33,782 bases of DNA from CAZFAT01 sp964517075 (GCA_964517075.1 CAZFAT010000251.1:1-33782), one strand, 5' to 3'; shown: positions 8,447 through 15,760, counted from the stretch's first letter. Notes: generated by a model not told the origin, from the letters alone. Program-made: numbers and translations.

Positions 8447-8452
8447 AGCATA
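8447..8452 (-). promoter_or_regulatory. -10 element for the membrane protein/HhH/agu operon
   Basis: Minus strand TATGCT, then GAAACG, then the ATG at 8440. The spacing would put transcription start at the start codon. There is no Shine-Dalgarno in the 6-base gap. Confidence 0.45.
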
Positions 8453-8478
8453 CGTTTGCAGCCGATCAGTGTTTCACT

Positions 8479-8622
8479 GGCGGCCGCGCTCGGCGACGTG
8501 TTTCCCGCGCAGGCGCCGTAGCGCCCGCCCAGGCCGGCCGCGAAGAACAGCCGGATCGGAAGGTCGGTGATGGTGCCCGGCGCGGAGATCGCGTCGGTGC
8601 CGAGGAGAAGTCCATCGGGGGG
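8479..8622 (-). pseudogene. Coding-like remnant between rhomboid gene and membrane protein gene
   Basis: Directly after the rhomboid stop, in the same minus-strand frame, about 45 codons show nearly all G or C in third position and a protein-like sequence including 'LLLGTDAISAPG' and 'TDLPIRLFFAAGLGGRYG'. There is no start codon in this stretch and it dissolves into ordinary spacer around 8478. I cannot assign a family. It may be the tail of a gene that has lost its 5' part, or a former extension. It may also be chance in GC-rich DNA. Confidence 0.3.
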
Positions 8623-9384
8623 CTAGCGCCACTGAGTGCGGCCGGTGGGCCGCCAGTGTGACGCCCGGTGGACCGCCGCGCGATCGGGCCGGGTGAACAA
8701 CTTGACGAGGACCACCCCCGCGACAAACCCGCCGATGTGCGCCCAGAAGGCGACGCCGCCGCCTTCCGCGCCAATGCTAAAGATGCCACCGAGAAACTGC
8801 AGGCCCATCCAGTAGATGAGCATGACCCAGGCGGGCAGCGCCATCGTGTGGAGGAAGAACCCGAGCGGGACCATGGTGAACACGCGCCCGCGCGGGTAGA
8901 GCATCAGGTAAGCGCCCATGACGCCGCTGATCGCGCCCGAGGCGCCGACCATCGGGATCGGGGACTGCGGGTCGGTGGCCACCTGCAGGAGTGCGGCTCC
9001 GAGGCCGCAGAGCAGGTAGAAGGCCAGAAAGCGCGGCCGCGTCATCGCGTCCTCGACGTTATTGCCGAAGAGCCAGAGGAACCACATGTTGCCGAGCAGG
9101 TGCATCCATGATCCGTGCAGGAACATGTGCGTGAGGACGTTGGCCGGTTGACGCCCGGGATCGGTCAGGCACGTGAGGTCGTCCCCCATCGGGAAACCGA
9201 CGCCCGGCCGCAGCGTACCGGTCAGTTCGCCGGCAATCAGGCCGAGGTTGCAGACCGAGGTGGCCAGAGGCATTTCGGCCCCCGCGCCCTGGATGCCGAG
9301 CCAGGCGATGCCGCACAGGGCGATGAGCGCCATGGTCACGAAGGGCGTGCGCTCGGTGGCGTTCTCGTCGTGATACGGAAACAC
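8623..9384 (-). CDS. Rhomboid family intramembrane serine protease
   Basis: A 253-residue polytopic membrane protein starting with GTG (VFPYHDENATERTPFVT, the usual opening of this bacterial rhomboid group). The active site is present: Ser149 in GASGAISG and His216 in 'VAFWAHIGGFVAGV'. Supporting motifs are H95/N99 in 'HGSWMHLLGNMWFLWLFGNN' and the 'HMFLHG' loop. About six membrane segments are expected. A 25-residue insert-like loop follows the first segment (residues about 35-80) and contains Cys45 and Cys72, which might pair outside the membrane. It cleaves membrane-spanning substrates, but none can be named from context. A -10-like hexamer lies 6 bases before the GTG and it diverges from the CE15-like esterase gene. 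Confidence 0.9.
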   Translation of the reverse strand: MFPYHDENATERTPFVTMALIALCGIAWLGIQGAGAEMPLATSVCNLGLIAGELTGTLRPGVGFPMGDDLTCLTDPGRQPANVLTHMFLHGSWMHLLGNMWFLWLFGNNVEDAMTRPRFLAFYLLCGLGAALLQVATDPQSPIPMVGASGAISGVMGAYLMLYPRGRVFTMVPLGFFLHTMALPAWVMLIYWMGLQFLGGIFSIGAEGGGVAFWAHIGGFVAGVVLVKLFTRPDRAAVHRASHWRPTGRTQWR

Positions 9385-9390
9385 CAGAGC

Positions 9391-9396
9391 AGCGTA
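9391..9396 (-). promoter_or_regulatory. -10 element for the rhomboid gene (possible leaderless GTG start)
   Basis: Minus strand TACGCT, then GCTCTG, then the GTG at 9384. This helps select the GTG as the true start. No Shine-Dalgarno is present. Confidence 0.5.
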
Positions 9397-9474
9397 GCAC
9401 GCGTCACGCTGGCCGTTTCACCGTGAAGCGCCTGAAGGTGGCCGGCGCTGCGCTCCCGTGATCCAAGGGCAAAA

Positions 9475-9548
9475 CGTGAAGAACTGAAGGACATGAAGGC
9501 GTCGCCATCGACGTTCTCCTGTGCCTTCATATCTTCACGCTCTTCACG
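9475..9548. repeat. Imperfect inverted repeat built from TGAAG units
   Basis: The arms at 9475-9500 and 9523-9548 are complementary over most of 26 bases. Each contains three TGAAG units 8-9 bases apart. A further partial unit with two TGAAG copies 9 bases apart lies at 9422-9440. The element sits in the spacer between the divergent rhomboid and CE15-like genes, so it is not a terminator for either. It could be a dispersed intergenic repeat or a regulatory hairpin. Confidence 0.6.
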
Positions 9549-9602
9549 GTAACGCTTTTGTCACGCGTCACGGGAATCGTGGATCCCTCGCGCGTGCCTC
9601 AC

Positions 9603-9608
9603 TACAAT
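9603..9608 (+). promoter_or_regulatory. -10 element for the CE15-like esterase gene
   Basis: TACAAT (five of six bases of the TATAAT consensus), then GGCGCC, then ATG at 9615. The position supports the 9615 start over an upstream in-frame start at 9558, and suggests a leaderless mRNA. Confidence 0.55.
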
Positions 9609-9614
9609 GGCGCC

Positions 9615-10886
9615 ATGGTGAACAGGGGATGGCGGAGTTCCGGATCGGCGGCCGCCCTCGCCTGCGCCGTGGTCGCCGGTTCGGTGCTGGTGATCGGACA
9701 GAGCGCCGGCTGGCAGGCACAGCCGGACATCGCCGCGCGCGCGGCCAAGTCGCGGCCGGATTCCAACTTCGACGAGGCCAGGGTCGGCGCCTACACGCTC
9801 CCCGATCCGCTGGTCTTCAAGGGGACGACGGTCCGCTCGGCGGAGGCCTGGCGGCCGCGCCGGGCCGAGATCCTGGACCTGTTCCGCGACCACGTCTACG
9901 GCCGATCGCCGGGACGGCCCGAGCGGCTGCGCTTCGAGCGGATCGAGGAACAGCCCAACGCCATGGGCGGCCGAGCGACGCTGACGCGCGTGGCGGTCCT
10001 GAGCACACAGGCGGGTCGCGAACACCGATTCGAGCTGATCGTCTTCCTGCCGAACCGCCGCTCGGGCCCGGCGCCAGTCTTCCTGCTGCTCAACAACCGT
10101 CCGGTGTCGAACACCGACCCGACGAGGAACGAGAAGTCGGAGTTCTGGCCGGCCGAGCAGATGATTGCCCGCGGGTACGGCATGGCCGCGATCCAGAACG
10201 GCGCGCTCGCGCCCGACAACGCCAAGACCTTCCGTGAGGGCATCATCCGCACGTTCGAAGGCACGTCCGCCGCCGCGCGCGCCGACAACGCCTGGGGCGC
10301 GGTGGCGGCCTGGGCCTGGGGCGCGAGCCGCGCGATGGATTACTTCGAAACCGATGCGCGCATCGATCGCACCCGCATCGGCGTCGTCGGGCACTCACGC
10401 GGCGGCAAGACGTCTCTCTGGGCCGGCGCTGAGGACGAGCGGTTCACGATCATCGTGTCCAACGAGTCGGGCGAGGGCGGGGCCGCGCTCGCGCGGCGCA
10501 ACTTCGGCGAGACGATCGCGCAGATCAACAAATCCTTTCCGCACTGGTTCACCGCGCGCTACAAGACCTACAACGGCCGGGCCGACGCGCTGCCGGTCGA
10601 TCAACACATGCTGCTGGCGCTGCTGGCGCCGCGCGCGGTCTATGCCGGCAGTGCCGACGAGGATCTCTGGGCCGACCCGCGCGGTGAATACCTCTCGCTC
10701 GTCCACGCCTCGCCGGTCTTCGCCCTCTGGGGCGACGCGCCCATGGTGGCCGAGGCGATGCCGCCGCTCAGCCAGCCGCTCATCGTCGGCCGCCGCGGGT
10801 ACCACGTCCGTCCCGGGACCCACAATCTCACCGCGTACGACTGGGAGCGGTTCGCGGACTTCGGAGACCGCGTCCGGAAGAAGTAG
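9615..10886 (+). CDS. Exported CE15-like (glucuronoyl esterase/acetylxylan esterase) alpha/beta hydrolase
   Basis: A 423-residue alpha/beta hydrolase with an N-terminal signal segment (about residues 10-30, 'SAAALACAVVAGSVLVIGQS'). The nucleophile is Ser261 in 'GVVGHSRGGKTSLWAGAEDE'; G-H-S-R-x-G-K is typical of bacterial CE15 and related esterases. His403 in 'RPGTHNLTAYDWERFADFGD' is the likely catalytic His. 'SNESGEGGAALARRNFGETI', 'FPHWFTARYKTYNGR' and 'LPVDQHMLLALLAPRAV' also match that group. These enzymes cleave ester links between glucuronoxylan and lignin or related sugar esters, here probably in the periplasm. The start at 9615 is chosen from the -10 element and the better signal peptide; the alternative at 9558 adds 19 residues. 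It stands alone, divergent from the rhomboid gene. Confidence 0.82.
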   Translation: MVNRGWRSSGSAAALACAVVAGSVLVIGQSAGWQAQPDIAARAAKSRPDSNFDEARVGAYTLPDPLVFKGTTVRSAEAWRPRRAEILDLFRDHVYGRSPGRPERLRFERIEEQPNAMGGRATLTRVAVLSTQAGREHRFELIVFLPNRRSGPAPVFLLLNNRPVSNTDPTRNEKSEFWPAEQMIARGYGMAAIQNGALAPDNAKTFREGIIRTFEGTSAAARADNAWGAVAAWAWGASRAMDYFETDARIDRTRIGVVGHSRGGKTSLWAGAEDERFTIIVSNESGEGGAALARRNFGETIAQINKSFPHWFTARYKTYNGRADALPVDQHMLLALLAPRAVYAGSADEDLWADPRGEYLSLVHASPVFALWGDAPMVAEAMPPLSQPLIVGRRGYHVRPGTHNLTAYDWERFADFGDRVRKK

Positions 10887-11084
10887 ATGGAGGGGTGAAC
10901 TGGCGCAGGCCGCACGGGTCCTGCCGCCGGACAGCCCCACGTGGTGCTCGCCCCAATCCGCCTGTCACGGGGGTGGGCTCCGCGCCGCGCGGGGCGGCCC
11001 CGTCCGGCGTCACCGGTGCGGATACGCCGATTCAAGTGCGAACCGGGATTAGTTTCCCACGAGGTGGGTAACCCACCTCGTCAT
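10887..11084. other. Spacer with no recognisable gene
   Basis: About 200 bases between the CE15-like gene and the decayed sigma factor. Frames here lack recognisable motifs. I see no T-tract terminator. Confidence 0.5.
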
Positions 11085-11352
11085 CACGAAACGAGCGAGC
11101 AGATCGCGAGCGAGTCGGCGAAGCAGAGCGGGGCGCCGGGGCCCCGCGAGCGGTAATGGCGCTGATGCCGAGGAGCGATGTGATGGCCGGGAGGCTCGCG
11201 CCCTCCAGGTCGTGCAGGACGATCACGGCGCGGCGACGCGGGGGCAGGTGATCGAGGGCCCGCCACACGATAGTGCGGGCCATCAAACCGGATTCCTGGC
11301 GGGCGGGAATCGTGGCGGGCTCGGTCCTGACCACCGCGGACTGTGCGCGCAT
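11085..11352 (-). pseudogene. Decayed ECF-type RNA polymerase sigma factor (region 4 remnant)
   Basis: Read on the minus strand from 11352, residues about 33-67 ('ALDHLPPRRRAVIVLHDLEG' then 'ASLPAITSLLGISAIT') match sigma region 4.1/4.2 of ECF sigma factors, the helix-turn-helix that reads the -35 box. The roughly 100 residues expected before it (region 2, which binds the -10) are absent; only about 32 unconvincing residues precede it. After 'SAIT' the frame loses its expected V-R-W-x-L-x-x-A-R-R-x-L tail, while a neighbouring frame gives 'RRPALLRRLARDLLARF', which looks like that tail. So there is 5' truncation plus a probable frameshift near 11150. It is unlikely to be functional. Confidence 0.65.
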
Positions 11353-11409
11353 ATCTCTCTAGACGTGTAACCCCCGGACGATGTTGGTGGCAAGGTTCAT
11401 CCCACCTGG

Positions 11410-11444
11410 GTTCAAAGTTCAAGGTTCGAAGTTTGAAGGTCGAA
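11410..11444. repeat. Five tandem 7-base units (GTTCAAA type)
   Basis: Units in order: GTTCAAA, GTTCAAG, GTTCGAA, GTTTGAA, GGTCGAA. They lie between the decayed sigma factor and the mscS-like gene, upstream of its ribosome site. A cluster with the same 7-base period and GTTC core occurs at 29227-29254. Confidence 0.75.
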
Positions 11445-11526
11445 ATGCCCGTCCGGTGGTGCATGATCGCGATCTGCCAACAACGCGGTCGTGGACGAGC
11501 CGGCGGGCCGGCGACTGCCCATCGAG

Positions 11527-11532
11527 AGGAGG
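11527..11532 (+). promoter_or_regulatory. Shine-Dalgarno site fixing the mscS-like GTG start
   Basis: AGGAGG, 8 bases before the GTG at 11541. It outweighs the longer open frame that begins at 11343, whose first 66 codons are not protein-like. Confidence 0.8.
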
Positions 11533-11540
11533 CGCCCATC

Positions 11541-12860
11541 GTGTGGAGTGAGGTCAATCTGCTTGGCGTGTCGGCCGGCACCTGGTTCGTCATCGTCCTG
11601 CTCGTGGCTGGGGCGCTGGCCGCGCACGTGGTGCTGAGCGCCGTCGTGCGCCGCCTGGCGCGGCCGGCCACGGCGCCGGCGGCCGATACCGCCGCGCATC
11701 GTCTCGCAATCGCCCACGGTCTGCGGCGTGCCGTCCGCCCGCTGGCGCTCCTGCTGTGGGTGCTGACCGTGCACGCCGCGGCCATGGCCGTCATTCGCGA
11801 GGTCGACGGGCCCTGGGCCGGATGGGCCGCGTCGGCCGCCGACTGGCTCCGTGGCCTCGGCGTCATTGCCGGTGTCGTCTGGCTGCTGTCGCGGATCGGC
11901 CACGTCATCGAGCTTCGGCTCAATCGCGCGGCCGCGCGGACCGTGGGCACGTGGGACGACTTGTTGATGCCCCTCGCGGGCCGCGCCGTCCGGCGGCTCA
12001 TGCCGCTCATCGCCCTGATCCTGGCCGCGCCGGCGCTCGCCGTGTCGCCGGACCTCCAGATGGTCTTCAGCAACGGCGTCAGTCTCGTGGTGATCGGCGG
12101 CGTCGCCTTCGTGCTCGTCGAGCTGCTCGAGGCGGCCGAAGCGGCCGTCCTCCGGCAGTATCCGCTTCAGGTGGCCGACAACCTCGAGGCGCGGCGCATT
12201 CACACGCAGGTGGTCGTGCTCAAGAAGGTGGCGCTGGTCGTCATCGGCATCTTCACGCTCGCGTCCGCCCTCATGGTGTTCGAGCCGGTGCGCCAGCTCG
12301 GGACGAGCATTCTCGCCTCGGCCGGGATTGCGGGCATCATCGTGGGCCTCGCAGCGCAGCGCAGCATCGCGACGTTGCTCGCCGGGCTGCAGATTGCCAT
12401 TACGCAGCCCATCCGGCTCGACGACGTGGTGATTGTGGAAGGGGAGTGGGGCCGGGTGGAGGATATTACCCTGACCTACGTGATGGTGCGGATTTGGGAT
12501 CTCCGCCGCCTCGTCGTGCCCATCACGTATTTCATCGAGCAGCCCTTCCAGAACTGGACGCACCGATCCGCGGACATCCTCGGCACGGTCTTTCTGCATG
12601 TCGACTACACCGTGCCGGTCGACGCGGTCCGCGACGAGCTGGGTCGGATTCTCCAGGCCTCCCCGTACTGGGACGGCAAGGTCAACGTGCTGCAGGTCAC
12701 CGAGGCACGCGAGCGCACCCTCGAGTTGCGCGCGCTGGCGAGCGCCGCCGACGCGTCGCGCGCCTGGGACCTGCGCTGTGAGGTGCGTGAAAAACTCGTC
12801 GCCTTCCTGCGCGAGCGCTACCCTGAGACGCTGCCACGCGTGCGGGTGGCGTGGTCATGA
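11541..12860 (+). CDS. MscS-family mechanosensitive ion channel
   Basis: A 439-residue membrane protein with about five to seven hydrophobic segments (about 14-36, 66-84, 103-118, 153-168, 180-198, 228-246) and a pore-lining helix at about 254-287 ('LGTSILASAGIAGIIVGLAA' then 'SIATLLAGLQIAITQP'). The MscS beta domain follows at about 290-340 ('IRLDDVVIVEGEWGRVEDIT', 'VVPITYFIEQPFQNWT') and a cytoplasmic alpha/beta tail to the end. It releases solutes on osmotic downshock, or has a related transport role. It is longer than E. coli MscS (286 residues) because of extra N-terminal helices. The GTG at 11541 has a strong ribosome site. Its TGA overlaps an ATG (ATGA at 12857) that is in frame with the next gene. 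Confidence 0.9.
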   Translation: MWSEVNLLGVSAGTWFVIVLLVAGALAAHVVLSAVVRRLARPATAPAADTAAHRLAIAHGLRRAVRPLALLLWVLTVHAAAMAVIREVDGPWAGWAASAADWLRGLGVIAGVVWLLSRIGHVIELRLNRAAARTVGTWDDLLMPLAGRAVRRLMPLIALILAAPALAVSPDLQMVFSNGVSLVVIGGVAFVLVELLEAAEAAVLRQYPLQVADNLEARRIHTQVVVLKKVALVVIGIFTLASALMVFEPVRQLGTSILASAGIAGIIVGLAAQRSIATLLAGLQIAITQPIRLDDVVIVEGEWGRVEDITLTYVMVRIWDLRRLVVPITYFIEQPFQNWTHRSADILGTVFLHVDYTVPVDAVRDELGRILQASPYWDGKVNVLQVTEARERTLELRALASAADASRAWDLRCEVREKLVAFLRERYPETLPRVRVAWS

Positions 12861-12876
12861 GCACGACCGAGTCGCG

Positions 12877-12882
12877 TACGAT
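12877..12882 (+). promoter_or_regulatory. -10 element before the aldo/keto reductase
   Basis: TACGAT followed by 7 bases and ATG at 12890. If used, it would give a leaderless mRNA for the reductase independent of the channel gene. Confidence 0.4.
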
Positions 12883-12889
12883 CCTCCCC

Positions 12890-13879
12890 ATGCAACATCG
12901 CGACCTCGGGACGTCAGGACTTCGGATTTCTGTCATTGGCCTCGGCACGTGGGCCATCGGCGGCTGGATGTGGGGAGGGCAGGAGGACGGCGAGAGCCGG
13001 AAGGCCATCGAGGTCGTGCTCGATCAGGGGGTGAACTGGATCGACACGGCCCCGATCTACGGGTCGGGCCACTCCGAGCAGGTGGTCGGCGACACGCTGC
13101 GATCGATGCCGGGGTCGCGCCGGCCGCTCGTATTCACCAAGTTCGGTGTCGGCGACGACGTCAAGACGACCGTGAAGTCGGCGACGCGCGAGCAGGTGCT
13201 CGCCGAGTGCGACGTCAGCCTCCGGCGGCTGGGTGTGGACCAGATCGATCTGTATCAGTTGCACTGGCCAGTGCCGCAGCCGATTCCGGAGACGGCGGGC
13301 GCCTGTGGCGAGTTGCTGCGCGCCGGCAAGATCCGTGCAATTGGCGTGTCGAACTTCTCGGTGGCCCAGCTCGAGGAATGGCGCGCGACGGGCGTGCCCG
13401 TTCACGCGGTCCAGCCGCCGTTCAACCTGCTGCGGCCGGCGGCGGCCGCCGACGTCCTGCCCTGGTGTGCCGCGAACGGTGTCGGCGCGATTGCCTACTC
13501 GCCGCTCTTCCGCGGGCTCCTCTTTGGCACATGGCGCCGCGACAAGACGTTTCCACCCGGCGACGCGCGGGGAACGCACAAGGATTACCAAGGCTCGCGG
13601 CTCCAGCGGCACCTCGACGCTGTGGACGAGCTGGCCGCGCTCGCGCAGGCCAGCGGCCTGAGCTGCGGCCAGCTGTGCGTCGGCGCACTCCTGCGCACGC
13701 CGGGGCTCACCGGCTGCATCGTCGGCGCGCGCAATGCGCGGCAGGGGTCGCTGATCGCGAATCTGGGCGTGACGGTGAGCGACGACCAGGCGGATGCGGC
13801 CTGGGCCATCGTCCACCGCCTGCAGCAGGATCTGGAACTCGTCACCGCCGGGCTTCAGCCCGGCCGACCGCAGGCCTGA
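12890..13879 (+). CDS. Aldo/keto reductase
   Basis: A 329-residue NADPH-type aldo/keto reductase. The (beta/alpha)8 family motifs are present: 'MQHRDLGTSGLRISVIGLGT' at the start, 'GVNWIDTAPIYGSGHSEQVV' with catalytic Asp and Tyr, 'VFTKFGVGDD' with the catalytic Lys, 'DQIDLYQLHWP' with His, and the cofactor-binding 'TPGLTGCIVGARNARQ'. It reduces aldehydes or ketones, or oxidises sugars, in the cytoplasm; the substrate is unknown. The family alignment begins at the ATG at 12890, which also has a -10-like element 7 bases upstream. An in-frame ATG at 12857 overlapping the mscS-like stop (ATGA) would add 11 residues and couple the two genes, so the start is not settled. Confidence 0.9.
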   Translation: MQHRDLGTSGLRISVIGLGTWAIGGWMWGGQEDGESRKAIEVVLDQGVNWIDTAPIYGSGHSEQVVGDTLRSMPGSRRPLVFTKFGVGDDVKTTVKSATREQVLAECDVSLRRLGVDQIDLYQLHWPVPQPIPETAGACGELLRAGKIRAIGVSNFSVAQLEEWRATGVPVHAVQPPFNLLRPAAAADVLPWCAANGVGAIAYSPLFRGLLFGTWRRDKTFPPGDARGTHKDYQGSRLQRHLDAVDELAALAQASGLSCGQLCVGALLRTPGLTGCIVGARNARQGSLIANLGVTVSDDQADAAWAIVHRLQQDLELVTAGLQPGRPQA

Positions 13880-13889
13880 AGGCCTGCGG
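13868..13889. terminator. Hairpin at the end of the aldo/keto reductase gene
   Basis: A perfect 9-base stem, CCGCAGGCC with GGCCTGCGG, and a TGAA loop that contains the TGA stop codon. There is no T-tract. It lies between convergent genes and could limit read-through in both directions. Confidence 0.4.
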
Positions 13890-13908
13890 CGACGTTGTGT
13901 AAGCACGC

Positions 13909-14076
13909 TTACGGCTTCTTCTCGTCCACGACACTCCGCTGGGCGTCCGCCAGAGCGCGCCGCAGCACGAACTCGATCTGCCCGTTGAGGCTGCGCAGAT
14001 CGTCGTTGGCCCAGCGCTGCAGCGCGTCGAGCACCGACTTGTCAATCCGCAGAAGAAAAGGCTTCCGTTCCGCCAT
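13909..14076 (-). CDS. Small ribbon-helix-helix (Arc-like) DNA-binding protein
   Basis: A 55-residue protein beginning MAERKPFLLRIDKSVLDALQ and ending with a charged V-D-E-K-K-P tail. It has the Arc/MetJ-like layout: a short beta strand (PFLLRID, about residues 6-12), helix A (KSVLDALQRWANDD, about 13-26) and helix B ('SLNGQIEFVLRRALADAQ', about 29-46). Dimers of such proteins bind DNA by a two-stranded sheet and usually act as repressors or antitoxins. It lies 27 bases downstream of the SPFH gene on the same strand and no toxin gene is adjacent. I infer co-transcription with the SPFH gene, as occurs for similar pairs in other bacteria. It is convergent with the aldo/keto reductase. Confidence 0.8.
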   Translation of the reverse strand: MAERKPFLLRIDKSVLDALQRWANDDLRSLNGQIEFVLRRALADAQRSVVDEKKP

Positions 14077-14103
14077 CACGTGCACGGCCCGCGCCGCGGC
14101 CTC

Positions 14104-14979
14104 TTACTGGTAAATCGTGCCCGTGTTGATCACCGGCTGCGTGTTGCGGTCCCCGCACAGGACGACCAGCAGGTTGCTCACCATCGCCGCCTTGCGTTCG
14201 TTGTCGAGTTCGACCACCGCGCGGCTGGAGAGCAGCTCGAGCGCCATCTCGACCATGCCGACCGCGCCCTCGACGATGCGCTGCCGGGCCGCGATGATGG
14301 CGCCGGCCTGCTGGCGCTGGAGCATCGCGGACGCAATCTCGGGGGCGTAGGCCAGGTGATTGATGCGGGCCTCCAGCGCCTCCACGCCGGCCTTCGCCAG
14401 CCGTTCCTGCACTTCGGTCTTGAGCTGTTCGGCAATCTCCTGCGTATTGCCCCGCAGCGATTTGTGACCCTCGATGTGCGTGTCGTACGGATACTGCGTC
14501 GACAGATTCCGCACGGCCGCCTCGCTCTGGACTTTCACATAGTGCTCGTAGTCCTGCACCTCGAACATGGCCTCGGCCGTCTCGACGACCCGCCAGACGA
14601 CCACCGCGGCAATTTCGATCGGGTTGCCTTCCAGATCGTTGACCTTGATCTTGCTGCTCTCGAAATTGCGCACCCGGAGCGAGATCTTCCGTCGCGTCAG
14701 CAGGGGGTTGGCCCAGTGGAAACCCTCGCCCTTCACGCTCCCCGTGTACTTCCCGAAGAGGGTGGTGACTTTCGCCTCGTTGGGATTCACGATGAAGAAC
14801 CCACGGAGGCAGACGCCGCCCAGCGCGATCAGCAGGAGCAGGGCCCAGAAGAGCGGCGCGGGACCCAATCCGGCGGCCAACTCCTGAATGAGGAGCACCA
14901 CGGCGGCGATGAGCCCGCCGATGAGGACGGGAACCATGAGCCAGCCTGAGCGGGTGGACCGAACGCGTTCGCGAATCAT
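14104..14979 (-). CDS. SPFH/Band 7 domain membrane protein
   Basis: A 291-residue membrane-anchored protein. Two hydrophobic segments (about 13-33 'WLMVPVLIGGLIAAVVLLIQ' and about 43-61 'LFWALLLLIALGGVCLRGFF') precede the SPFH (prohibitin/stomatin) domain at about 62-220 ('FFIVNPNEAKVTTLFGKYTG', 'GFHWANPLL', 'NLEGNP'-like 'NDLEGNPIEIAAVVVWRV'). A helical region follows ('QEIAEQLKTEVQERLAKAGV', 'QRQQAGAIIAARQRIVEGAV'). Such proteins form large oligomers at membrane microdomains and may guard membrane proteins. A strong Shine-Dalgarno (GGAGG at 14985-14989, 5 bases before the ATG) fixes the start. The small RHH gene follows in the same direction. Confidence 0.9.
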   Translation of the reverse strand: MIRERVRSTRSGWLMVPVLIGGLIAAVVLLIQELAAGLGPAPLFWALLLLIALGGVCLRGFFIVNPNEAKVTTLFGKYTGSVKGEGFHWANPLLTRRKISLRVRNFESSKIKVNDLEGNPIEIAAVVVWRVVETAEAMFEVQDYEHYVKVQSEAAVRNLSTQYPYDTHIEGHKSLRGNTQEIAEQLKTEVQERLAKAGVEALEARINHLAYAPEIASAMLQRQQAGAIIAARQRIVEGAVGMVEMALELLSSRAVVELDNERKAAMVSNLLVVLCGDRNTQPVINTGTIYQ

Positions 14980-14984
14980 GGTTT

Positions 14985-14989
14985 CCTCC
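14985..14989 (-). promoter_or_regulatory. Shine-Dalgarno site of the SPFH gene
   Basis: Minus strand GGAGG, then AAACC, then ATG. It decides against the longer frame that starts at 15025, which is in another frame in any case. Confidence 0.8.
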
Positions 14990-15067
14990 GGGGAAGGTCG
15001 ATCTGAGATTGCAGAGTGATATCACATTGAAATCTCATGATGCAAGCCTTTTCGCCAGCTGACCGGT

Positions 15068-15748
15068 TTACCCTCTCGCCAGGCGCCGTCCCGCCCGGGT
15101 CAGCAACCAGATGACAGCCACGGCGTAGGCCACTCCGAAGCTGCCGATGATCCACAGCGAGCCCGGCAGGATCCGGAACAGCCGATCGGCCAGGTACGCC
15201 TGGGCGTAGCAGAGCGGTGCCATTCCGGCGAGCGTGCCGGCGGCCACCTTCCAGGTGGGCACACCAGCCAGGCCCGCGGCATACGAGACGAGATCGGATG
15301 AGGTGAGCGGGTTTACACGGAGCAGGAAGACGATCCACGCCCCGCGCGCGACCACCCGCTCGCGGTAGGACGCCAGCGCGCCCGCCTCGAGACGCCGCGT
15401 GAGACGTTCCCCGAAGACACTGGCCAGGAGGCAGGCCAGCGTTGCGCCGATGACGTTGCCCGCGAGCGACAGCGTGCCACCCAGACCGCCGCCGAACAGC
15501 GCCCCTGCCGGGGCGTACAGTAGCGTGCCGGGAATCGGCGCGACCATCACCTCGACGACCACCGCCGCGACGTAGATGGCGGGCGCCAGCGGTCCCCACC
15601 CGGCGAGATAGACCCGCAGCCGTTCCACGGACTCGGTGGCGGAACCGGTCGAGCCGGCGAGCGCGAACATCAGCCCGCCGTGGAAGTACGAATACAACGC
15701 CCAGACGAGCGCGGCGGCCAGCGCGACGAGCGCGACGCGGAACCCCAC
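15068..15748 (-). CDS. TVP38/TMEM64 (DedA/VTT-like) membrane protein
   Basis: A 226-residue polytopic membrane protein with a GTG start. The VTT-domain signature region is seen: 'LAPAIYVAAVVVEVMVAPIP' (re-entrant loop ending in P-I-P-G), 'ALFGGGLGGTLSLAGNVIGA', 'FLLRVNPLTSSDLVSYAAGL' and 'VPTWKVAAGTLAGMAPLC'. The family includes DedA proteins and TVP38/TMEM64, some of which move phospholipids or undecaprenyl phosphate between membrane leaflets. The exact role here is not known. The 'P-x-x-S-S-D-x-x-S-Y-x-A-G' motif is in the place of the usual R-x-x-P-x-x-P-x-x-x-x-x-Y-x-x-G. A -10-like CATGAT lies 6 bases before the GTG. Confidence 0.82.
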   Translation of the reverse strand: MGFRVALVALAAALVWALYSYFHGGLMFALAGSTGSATESVERLRVYLAGWGPLAPAIYVAAVVVEVMVAPIPGTLLYAPAGALFGGGLGGTLSLAGNVIGATLACLLASVFGERLTRRLEAGALASYRERVVARGAWIVFLLRVNPLTSSDLVSYAAGLAGVPTWKVAAGTLAGMAPLCYAQAYLADRLFRILPGSLWIIGSFGVAYAVAVIWLLTRAGRRLARG

Positions 15749-15754
15749 GCGCGG

Positions 15755-15760
15755 ATCATG
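15755..15760 (-). promoter_or_regulatory. Possible -10 element for the TVP38-like gene
   Basis: Minus strand CATGAT, then CCGCGC, then the GTG at 15748. The first base differs from the TAnnnT pattern seen elsewhere, so it is weaker. Confidence 0.3.

Noticed and set aside
11410..11444. CRISPR-like repeat
   Set aside because: Units are 7 bases with no spacers between them, and no cas genes are present.
11343..11540. Longer N-terminus for the MscS-like channel
   Set aside because: The 66 extra codons include the heptad repeat and are not protein-like, while AGGAGG sits 8 bases before the GTG at 11541.
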